Origin: an uncultured Angelakisella sp.
GTDB lineage: Bacteria; Bacillota; Clostridia; Oscillospirales; Ruminococcaceae
NCBI GenBank assembly: GCA_910585535.1
Contig: CAJUFK010000071.1
Span: forward strand, 1 to 17,300
Direction of reading: 5' to 3'
Length of the DNA stretch: 17,300 nt
Both the position numbers and the translations under genes were made by a program. The notes beneath the pieces are model-generated. The model worked only from the letters and a program-made list of their open reading frames with translations, was not told the DNA's origin and did not search any database. This document shows positions 1 to 5,541 of the stretch, one piece after another. Every line of letters starts with the position of its first letter. Positions within the stretch are counted from its first letter, which is position 1.

Positions 1-764
1 TCACTCTTTTTTTCCTCTTTGAACCTTTTTGCACTTACATTGTACATCCACCGCGACAGAAAGGAACCAAAGAACGCCCCAAGGGCTTTGCCCTTGGGAA
101 TCCCACCAGGGGGTTCCCCCTGGACCTCCTGAAAGATGGGGCAAACGCCCCATACCCTCTTATCCCTGCGGGGCTATTGGTAGCTCCCCTGCGGGGGGAA
201 TACCCCCTCCGGCTACGCCTACGGGGCCGCCGCCGGGCGGCGGGGGATGGAGGGGCGACCTCGTTTCTATCTGGCCCGCAGGCCATTGCCCGAAGGGCTG
301 GTTCCCCACCGCAGTGGGGAACACCGAATACGGCCAACTGAGCGTAGGCCGGAAACGCCCGGACGGACCTAAGTAGGAATAGAGAGCCAAGGTGTCATCA
401 TTACCACCGCCGCCGGAGCCTATCCGTAGGGGACGGGCCAGAAACCGTTCAGCAGAGACGACGGTGGACCTCACAGCCCAAGACAAACAGGGCGGCGGGT
501 TGGATTGTAAACCATAGGCCGGAGTCCTTTGGCCGTTCTCCGGGGTCCAGGGGCTTGCCCCCTGGGCGCTCTTTGCCTCCTTTCTGCCGCGGCAGAAAGG
601 AGGTCCGCCGGAAGGGCAAACGCCGTTGAGCCATCAACCGCTGCCAATCCCCAGGATGGAATCCCAGAGATGGGACACCCAAAGGGCCACCGCCTGACAA
701 CAACCACGGCGTAAGTAATCAGGAGCAGGGCCTAACAACTGCTCTGTAGGAGGCCACCCCAGGC
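1..764. repeat. Hairpin-rich non-coding island upstream of repeat A
   Basis: No credible gene is seen here. Open frames exist on both strands but lack ribosome sites, read through hairpins and have proline/glycine/arginine-rich compositions. The stretch is a string of near-perfect short inverted repeats: 78-98 (9-bp stem, loop TTT), 106-123 (8-bp stem, CCAGGGGG), 301-322 (9-bp stem GTTCCCCAC, loop CGCA) and the perfect palindrome at 576-603. The motif CGACAGAAAGGAACC near 53-67 resembles the right half of that palindrome, so the island looks like a patchwork of repeat modules. It may be transcribed, but no promoter was recognised. Confidence 0.6.
576..603. repeat. 28-bp perfect palindrome
   Basis: The left arm CCTCCTTTCTGCCG (576-589) is followed directly by its exact reverse complement (590-603), giving 14 bp of self-complementarity with no spacer. 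It could form a cruciform or RNA hairpin, or be the core of a repeat module. There is no T-run beside it, so it is not a typical intrinsic terminator. Confidence 0.85.
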
Positions 765-1290
765 CCGTCCGTTAAAAAGCGTCCCCCTGCGGGGGCCTGT
801 TTTGAACGAGAATCTGTATAAATCGACAGGTTTTGTCCTTTAAGTAAAGCAAACCATCCTAGGCAAGGCTCGTTCCAGCCGCGTGCTGTCACTTCGCAGA
901 AAGCAGGCTGCGAAAGAGAATCCAGCACTTCGCACGAAAGTTTATTTCCAAAGCACGCAACCGGTTTGGGTATGTCCTGCCAAGGGTGTTTCGCGGCTGT
1001 GGGCGCGACCAGGGCGCCGCCCTGGACCTGTGCCCTTCTGGCACGTGGGCTGCGCCCAGTCCTTTGAAAAGGGCGGCCCCAAACTTTACACCCTTTGTTA
1101 CACAGTGGTTATTGTGAGTCCTGCCTGGAGTCTAAACGGCATTTCGCCCAAAGCACAAAACCACCCCCCGCAACCTGACAAGAGGCGTTACCACCTTCCA
1201 CCTATTGCAGCTTCCGACTCCAGGCATAACCCAAGCCCCGGCACAACCCCTTAGGCGCGGAGCGCCGGGGAGGGTGTGCGGCCGCTTGGC
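765..1290 (+). repeat. Dispersed modular repeat, copy A
   Basis: This segment matches, with many substitutions, the reverse complement of 3971-4404 (copy B), and its right part matches the reverse complement of 17042-17300 (copy C). Shared landmarks are the head CCGTTnAAAA with a CCCCCTGCnGGGG hairpin, the block CCTAGGCAAGGCT near 860, the paired motif 991-1025, the inverted pair CCTGGAGTC (1124-1132) / GACTCCAGG (1216-1224), and the tail GGCGCGGAGCGCCGGGGAGGG before GCGGCCGC. It carries a module of about 153 bp (1026-1178) that copy B lacks. The tail stops beside the mnmE ribosome site at 1294. No transposase or clear terminal inverted repeat is visible. Whether it is a mobile element, a structured RNA or a decayed sequence is unknown. 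Confidence 0.75.
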
Positions 1291-1308
1291 CGTAAGGAGG
1301 TTTTTCTT

Positions 1309-2703
1309 ATGAGTAGTTCTCTTTCTCGAGAGCAGAATACCATCGCCGCCATCTCCACCGGCAGCGGCGGCGGTATCGGAATGATCCGACTCTCCGGCCC
1401 GGAAAGCATCGCCATCACCGGCAGGATCTTCCGCCCCCAAAATAAAAATAGGCCCCTGGAAAGCCTCCCCGGCTATAACGGCTCCTATGGACAGTTCTTC
1501 CCCGGGGAAAAGGAAGACCCCCTGGACGATGGCGTGGTCTTTGTCTACCATGCCCCTAAAAGCTATACCGGAGAGGAAATGGCAGAACTCTGCTGCCACG
1601 GCGGAAGCCTGGTAATGGAGCGCCTGCTGGCCCTCTGCCTCCGGGAAGGAGCCAGGCTGGCCGGCCCAGGGGAGTTCACCCGGCGGGCGCTGGTAAACGG
1701 TAAGCTGGATCTTACCCAGGCGGAAAGCATCGCCGACATCATCTCCGCCCGGTCCGCCCAGGCCCTGGGAGCCGCCCAGGAAGCCCGGCGCGGCGCCCTC
1801 TTCCAGGCGGTAAAAAGGATCATCCACCGCCTCACCGATGCCGCCGCCCATATCTCCGCCTGGATCGATTACCCGGAGGAGGATGTAGAGGAGCTGCTCC
1901 TCACCCAGCTGGAGGAGATCCTCACCGCCTGCCAAAAGGAACTGGGGCGGCTGGCCAGCAGCTACCACACCGGCAGGCTGCTGCGGGAGGGGATCTCCGC
2001 CGCCATCGTAGGCCAGGCCAACGTGGGCAAATCCACCCTGATGAATCTTCTGTCCGGGGAGGAGAAGAGCATTGTCACCCCCATTCCCGGCACCACCCGG
2101 GACGTGATCCGGGACACCGTCCGGGTAGGGGATACCCTCTTGGATCTTTCCGATACCGCCGGCCTGCGCCAGACCGACAACCAGGTGGAGATGCTGGGGG
2201 TGGCCCGTTCCCTGGAACTGCTGGATCGAAGCGCCCTTATCCTGGCAGTCTTTGACGCAAGCCGGGAACTGGATACTGGAGATTACGCCCTGTTGGAGAA
2301 GATCCGGGGCCGCCTGGCCATCGGTATCCTTAACAAGTGCGACCTGGGGGAGGGGAGAGCCGACCGGGAGGCCATCGCCCGGCACACCTGCGCCGTGGTG
2401 GAGCTGTCCGCCAAGGCCGGAACCGGGGTCCAGGCCCTGGAGGAGGCGATCCGGGACGCCGTAGGTACAGCCCAGCTGGATCCGGCGGCGGGGATGGTTG
2501 CGAACCAACGCCAGCTGGATTGTGTGCTGAAGGCCGCCCGAAGCTTGGACGAGGCGATGAGTGCCCTGGGCTGGGGAGAGACCCTTGACGCTGTGTCGGT
2601 GGTCATAGAAGAAGCTTTGGATGCCCTTATGGAACTCACCGGCCAGCGTGCTAGCCAAGAGATCATCGACCGGGTTTTTGAAAACTTCTGCGTTGGGAAG
2701 TGA
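1309..2703 (+). CDS. mnmE: tRNA uridine-5-carboxymethylaminomethyl modification GTPase MnmE
   Basis: MnmE, with partner MnmG, installs the carboxymethylaminomethyl group at wobble uridine 34 of certain tRNAs, using GTP and a folate one-carbon unit in the cytoplasm. The 464-residue product has normal family length. The N-terminal folate-binding domain opens with the family-like TIAAISTGSGGGIGMIRLSG. A helical domain follows, holding an inserted G domain with G1 GQANVGKST from residue 235, DTAG at 282-285 and NKCD at 342-345. The protein ends in CVGK, the C-terminal catalytic-cysteine motif (usually C-I/L/V-G-K). G1 has Ala where Pro is most common. The ATG at 1309 is chosen because AAGGAGG (1294-1300) lies 8 bases upstream; an in-frame GTG at 1276 has no such site and lies in the repeat. 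The usual neighbours mnmG, rsmG and jag are absent from the window. Confidence 0.97.
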   Translation: MSSSLSREQNTIAAISTGSGGGIGMIRLSGPESIAITGRIFRPQNKNRPLESLPGYNGSYGQFFPGEKEDPLDDGVVFVYHAPKSYTGEEMAELCCHGGSLVMERLLALCLREGARLAGPGEFTRRALVNGKLDLTQAESIADIISARSAQALGAAQEARRGALFQAVKRIIHRLTDAAAHISAWIDYPEEDVEELLLTQLEEILTACQKELGRLASSYHTGRLLREGISAAIVGQANVGKSTLMNLLSGEEKSIVTPIPGTTRDVIRDTVRVGDTLLDLSDTAGLRQTDNQVEMLGVARSLELLDRSALILAVFDASRELDTGDYALLEKIRGRLAIGILNKCDLGEGRADREAIARHTCAVVELSAKAGTGVQALEEAIRDAVGTAQLDPAAGMVANQRQLDCVLKAARSLDEAMSALGWGETLDAVSVVIEEALDALMELTGQRASQEIIDRVFENFCVGK

Positions 2704-2744
2704 CCATTCCAGCCGGCAAGGTCTGCTGGATTGGATCCCCAGAG

Positions 2745-2784
2745 GGGGAGAGGAAGACAGCCTTCTTTAGCTGCCATTCTCCCC
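2745..2784 (+). other. Two-tier hairpin downstream of mnmE
   Basis: GGGGAGA (2745-2751) pairs with TCTCCCC (2778-2784), and inside it CAGC (2758-2761) pairs with GCTG (2770-2773), with internal loops between. It lies about 40 bases after the mnmE stop. There is no U-tract, so it may protect the mRNA 3' end rather than terminate transcription. Confidence 0.4.
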
Positions 2785-2836
2785 TGGGGAACATCCTGGG
2801 CAAAGACATTCCCAAAACTACAAAAAAATTTGAAAA

Positions 2837-2874
2837 GCTGATTCACTTTACAGGGTAAAGGGTGAAAAATCAGC
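2837..2874 (-). terminator. Long hairpin, possible minus-strand terminator
   Basis: GCTGATTCACTTTAC (2837-2851) is nearly complementary to 2855-2874, with loop AGG and a two-base bulge, about 15 pairs in all. Read on the minus strand it is followed by a T-rich stretch (complement of 2821-2836), which fits an intrinsic terminator, although no minus-strand gene lies directly upstream. It could equally act as an RNA structure in the mnmE 3' region. Confidence 0.35.
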
Positions 2875-3179
2875 CATTTGTCCACAAAAAGCAAGTGTTT
2901 TACCTTGTCGTAATTTTTTGCCCAAGGGGCCGACACTGGATGTTCCAAAGGGACGATTTCGCACCGCCAGCGGCCCTTTTTGGGGCGCAGCAGAAGGAAT
3001 CCGACGGTCTTATTTCCAGGATACTTCCAAATGGGTGCAAAGATCCAGGAAAAACAAAGTATTTGTGAAAACGGTGAATAGAATTTATTGAAGAAAAGGC
3101 TGAAATAAAAGGTTTAACTTGTGAAAAGTTTTTTCCTTTACAGTACAGAGAAGGAACAGAATGCCCCGACTTTGGGAAG

Positions 3180-3207
3180 AAAAAAGGCGCCCCGGCCATC
3201 GGGGCGC
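3180..3207 (-). terminator. Intrinsic terminator of the ECF S-component gene
   Basis: On the minus strand, GCGCCCCG (3207-3200) and CGGGGCGC (3194-3187) form an 8-bp perfect stem with a five-base loop, followed by C and six Ts (3185-3180). It sits 10 bases after the stop codon of the gene at 3218-3772. Confidence 0.88.
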
Positions 3208-3217
3208 TTACTCATTT

Positions 3218-3772
3218 TCAGGCAGTTACTTTCTTCCGTGCCGGGATCGCCCCGGCTTTTTCCAAGGCTGCCACCAGCACAGGGATGAGGACCAGCTGGA
3301 GGAGGATTCCAGGGATAGCCATGGTAAAGGCTCCGCTAAGGAAAGCGGCCATTCCAAAGGGCTTTCCGGCCATACCGAAAAAGACCGCTTTGGCAACACC
3401 GGAAACCAGCCGTCCGGCCACCATTGCGGCGGCCAAGGAAGGGTAGATCCCCTGGTTCATTCCCCGGTAGAGAAGGCCGGTGACCAGGCCATAGACGGCA
3501 AGCTCGCAGATCATGCTCACCCCTTGGGGCCAGAGGACGGGCATTCCGGTGACCACGGAAGAGAGAAAAGGGACGACTGCGCCGCAGACCGCGCCGTATT
3601 TCCAGCCGCAGAGAAAGCCGCAGAGGAGAACGGGGATGTGCATAGGAAGGAAGACGCCGCCCAGGTTGGGGACTGCCCCAACAAAGGGAATAAAGTGGAA
3701 AACTTGTGGGACCACCAGTCCCAGGGCGACACAGAGCGAAGCGAAAACGAGGTCCTTGGTTTTTTGATTCAT
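3218..3772 (-). CDS. ECF transporter S component (substrate-binding membrane protein)
   Basis: This 184-residue, very hydrophobic protein looks like the S component of an energy-coupling factor vitamin importer. Such a protein binds the substrate in the membrane and works with a shared EcfA/EcfA'/EcfT module encoded elsewhere. Five to six membrane segments are visible: about 7-28, 37-58, 60-78, 84-102, 108-130 and 144-170. The motif FLPMHIPVLLCGFLCG (41-56) is typical of the PF12822-type S components. Helix 1 carries small residues (A11, S12, A16), as expected for contact with EcfT. The start at 3772 follows AGGAGGG (3787-3781) by 8 bases; an upstream in-frame start at 3820 has no such site. 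The substrate cannot be told from the sequence (pantothenate, folate, niacin and others are possible). The gene is monocistronic, with its own promoter, a leader with an attenuator-like hairpin, and a terminator. Confidence 0.88.
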   Translation of the reverse strand: MNQKTKDLVFASLCVALGLVVPQVFHFIPFVGAVPNLGGVFLPMHIPVLLCGFLCGWKYGAVCGAVVPFLSSVVTGMPVLWPQGVSMICELAVYGLVTGLLYRGMNQGIYPSLAAAMVAGRLVSGVAKAVFFGMAGKPFGMAAFLSGAFTMAIPGILLQLVLIPVLVAALEKAGAIPARKKVTA

Positions 3773-3797
3773 GGATGGATCCCTCCTGATCCCGGCG

Positions 3798-3831
3798 AAA
3801 AAAAGAGACCGCAAAAACACGCCGGTTCCTC
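3798..3831 (-). terminator. Attenuator-like hairpin in the ECF leader
   Basis: In the minus-strand leader, GAG-GA-ACCG (3831-3823) pairs with CGGTCTC (3811-3805), leaving a two-base bulge, and seven Ts (3804-3798) follow. It lies between the promoter and the ribosome site (3787-3781). An alternative helix, CCGGCG (3825-3820) with CGCCGG (3797-3792), would break the terminator stem. This is the usual layout of a metabolite- or tRNA-sensing leader, but no known riboswitch class was recognised. Confidence 0.6.
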
Positions 3832-3940
3832 CGACGATGCCTTCATGGCCTACGATTTTTCTATTCCGATGGTGGACAAAACCTCTTCAGAGGCGATGGG
3901 AAAGATCCCAGGCGGTCTTCATGGCCGCTTTTGTTACTCT

Positions 3941-3969
3941 ATTATACCAAATTCTAATGCTCTTGTAAA
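3941..3969 (-). promoter_or_regulatory. Sigma-A promoter of the ECF S-component gene
   Basis: On the minus strand, TTTACA (3969-3964), a 17-base spacer and a perfect TATAAT (3946-3941). Predicted transcription starts near 3934, giving a leader of about 160 bases before the start codon. Repeat copy B ends one or two bases upstream of the -35 box. Confidence 0.88.
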
Positions 3970-3970
3970 C

Positions 3971-4404
3971 ACCCCCCCTCCCCGCTGGCGGCCCTGCGGC
4001 CGCTGGCACACCCTCCCCGCCGGCGGCCCTGCGGCCGCTGGCACCCCCTCCCCGGCGCTCCGCGCCTAAGGGTTATGCCGAGGCATAGGTTGTGCCTGGA
4101 GTCGTGGGCTGTAAAAGGCGGAAGGCAGTAACGCCCCTTGCCAGGGCGGCACCCTGGTCGCCCGTCGCGGCGGGCGAAATTCCCCAAAACGGGCCTGAAA
4201 AAAAGGCTGCGCAAAAACATGGTGTTCCGAACGGAGGGCTGGCTTTCCTTTTGCGCCTGCTGTCATCGAAGTGACAAGCGCGGCCGGAACAAGCCTTGCC
4301 TAGGACAGATTGCCTTACTCAACGGATAAAACCTATCTGTTTATACGATTTTCTGTTCAAAACAGCCCCTGCAGGGGGACGCATTTTGAACGGACAGATC
4401 TGGG
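3971..4404 (-). repeat. Dispersed modular repeat, copy B
   Basis: This is the reverse-orientation counterpart of copy A (765-1290). It shares the head with the CCCCTGCAGGGG hairpin (about 4360-4385), the CCTAGG block near 4300, the paired motif 4141-4177, CCTGGAGTC (4095-4103) and the tail beginning GGCGCGGAGCGCC (about 4053-4067 on the minus strand). It lacks the 153-bp module found in copy A; the junction is near 4140/4141. Its tail is extended by two tandem 35-bp units (3982-4051) and runs to the -35 box of the ECF promoter. In the head, GTTCAAAA and TTTTGAAC enclose the GC-rich hairpin. Confidence 0.75.
3982..4051. repeat. Two tandem 35-bp units in the tail of repeat B
   Basis: Units 3982-4016 and 4017-4051 differ at only two positions by eye. 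Each contains GGCGGCCCTGCGGCCGCTGG, itself rich in inverted symmetry. Copies A and C carry one shorter version of the unit. Confidence 0.85.
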
Positions 4405-4435
4405 ACACCAGCCGCCGGCGGGATCTCTCCAGCAC

Positions 4436-4490
4436 CCTTTGGCTGGCTTTCCTCCCCTTTCAGGGGAGGCTCTGGCAGAGGCGGCAGGTT
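4436..4490. repeat. Short repeat module with CCTCCCCTTTCAGGGGAGG
   Basis: This segment contains the hairpin CCTCCCCTTTCAGGGGAGG followed by a CTCTGGCAGAGGCGGCAGG-like stretch. A related version lies at about 9032-9085. It is one of several small modules joined in the 4405-4750 gap, where no intact gene was found. Confidence 0.55.
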
Positions 4491-4556
4491 CGTTTTCTTA
4501 CGAAAAATGGTGGCAGAAATTCCGTCCTTCCGTTTTTGTCTAGTTCTTTATCGTGG

Positions 4557-4742
4557 TTATCCCGCTGTTCCCTTGGGATTCGACTGGCAGGAAGCCGGAG
4601 CGCCCTGACTTGCCGCCAGCCACCCGGCCAGAAAGGCCGGCAATGTAACGTTGTACAAGACGTCGACAGCCCTTTCATAATCGGCGTGTTCCATATTTGC
4701 GCCATCATCCAAAGAAGATGAGTAAATAAAACCTTCGGCTAT
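4557..4742 (-). pseudogene. Possible coding remnant, unknown family
   Basis: A minus-strand frame reads about 60 residues with coding-like character: an acidic start (DDGANMEHADYERAVDVLY) followed by a hydrophobic stretch (LPAFLAGWLAAS), ending at a stop at 4557-4559. There is no convincing ribosome site. The frame continues upstream into sequence antisense to the DUF2461 gene, where it looks non-coding. It may be the broken 3' end of a lost gene or a small ORF starting at the ATG at 4694. I do not recognise the family, and it may be fortuitous. Confidence 0.25.
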
Positions 4743-4750
4743 CTTGGCAG

Positions 4751-5362
4751 ATGGGCAGAGGTTTTTTATTATTGAACGGAGAATTTGAGGAACTGATCCA
4801 GGCCCTCCTTGACCGGATCGGGGAATTTGACCCAAGCGTCCTGGGCCACGCCCCCAAAGAGCTGACCTTTAAGCTGGTGCGGGATACCCGGTTCAGCCGC
4901 GACAAATCCCCCTACAACCCCGCGTTCCGGGCGCATATCTCCTCCCGGGGCAAGCTGCCTGTCCCGGTGGGGTATTACCTGATGATTCGGCCGGGGGACC
5001 GGTCCTTCCTAGGCGGCGGCCTCTTTGCGGATATGTTCCGGGACGCCACCCGGATGGTGCGGGATTACATCGCCGTACATGGCGGCGAATGGGAAGCAGT
5101 GATCCGGGATCCTGCGTTCCAAAAACAGTTTGCAGTGGGCGGCTCCACGCTGAAAAAGGTCCCCGCCGGATACGACAAGGACCACCCCCAGGCCGAATAT
5201 CTGAAAAACAAAAGCTGGTATTTGGAATATCCCATTAGGGATGAAGAGGTCCTTCAGGGAGAGGTCTTCCTAACCAAAGCGGCGGATCTTTTCAGGGCAA
5301 TGCAGCCCTTTAACGACTATCTGAACCGGGCCCTGGCCGGTTTCAAGATGCCGGAGCGGTGA
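4751..5362 (+). CDS. DUF2461 family protein, N-terminally truncated
   Basis: The 203-residue product matches the DUF2461 (TIGR02453) family of unknown function. The family core is clear: EFDPSV (25-30), the signature RDTRFSRDKSPYN (44-56), AHIS (61-64), GYYLMI (74-79), then GGGLFADM and a C-terminal YLKNKSWYLEY stretch. Family members normally begin with a further 35 or so residues carrying an NN-x-REWF-like motif; here that part is missing. The first residues, MGRGFLLLNG, do not resemble it. No ribosome site precedes the ATG at 4751, and an in-frame stop at 4727-4729 rules out upstream extension. The gene probably lost its 5' end at a junction near 4750-4780, next to repeat-derived sequence, and may be a pseudogene. 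A hairpin terminator follows at 5439-5465. Confidence 0.8.
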   Translation: MGRGFLLLNGEFEELIQALLDRIGEFDPSVLGHAPKELTFKLVRDTRFSRDKSPYNPAFRAHISSRGKLPVPVGYYLMIRPGDRSFLGGGLFADMFRDATRMVRDYIAVHGGEWEAVIRDPAFQKQFAVGGSTLKKVPAGYDKDHPQAEYLKNKSWYLEYPIRDEEVLQGEVFLTKAADLFRAMQPFNDYLNRALAGFKMPER

Positions 5363-5438
5363 TCCAAAAGAGCCCGTTCCAGGCCGGCCCCATGGCCGCT
5401 GCATCCCAAAGCGAAGCGAAAAAATTTACACAACGCAA

Positions 5439-5465
5439 AAGGCCCCTGCATAAAGCGGGGGCCTT
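5439..5465 (+). terminator. Hairpin terminator after the DUF2461 gene
   Basis: AAGGCCCC (5439-5446) pairs with GGGGCCTT (5458-5465), with an 11-base loop. A moderately T-rich tail follows (CTCATAATTT). The A-rich left flank could also let it work on the other strand. Confidence 0.6.
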
Positions 5466-5541
5466 CTCATAATTTGCCGTCCCAGTACCAATACTCTACC
5501 TAAGAAGAAACAGCGCCCAGGCGCTCCCGGAGGTAGAAGGT

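Larger units (their letters stand above)
2704..3179. other. AT-rich intergenic region after mnmE
   Basis: No gene is supported. From about 2815 to 3160 the base composition is much more AT-rich than the rest of the window. It holds two hairpins (2745-2784 and 2837-2874) and a weaker AACTT/AAGTT hairpin with a T-run near 3117-3135. No clear terminator follows mnmE directly. One near match to a DnaA box (TTGTCCACA, about 2878-2886) is isolated and not taken as an origin. Confidence 0.6.

Noticed and set aside
29..703. Several open frames of 60-115 codons in the first 700 bases
   Set aside because: They read through near-perfect hairpins, have no ribosome sites and encode Pro/Gly/Arg-rich low-complexity sequence; such repeats are easily mistaken for small genes.
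1132..2658. Long open frame antisense to mnmE (about 500 codons)
   Set aside because: Shadow of the GC-rich mnmE codon pattern: no ribosome site, low-complexity Gly/Gln/His-rich translation, no family features.
2871..2890. Replication origin near mnmE (DnaA-box-like TTGTCCACA)
   Set aside because: Only one near match was seen, there is no cluster of boxes, and dnaA, rpmH and other origin genes are absent.
3773..3935. ECF leader as a T-box, ZTP, THF or preQ1 riboswitch
   Set aside because: AGGAACCGGCG only loosely resembles the T-box sequence, the leader is short for a T-box, and the conserved cores of ZTP, THF and preQ1 classes were not found by eye. Left as an unclassified attenuator.
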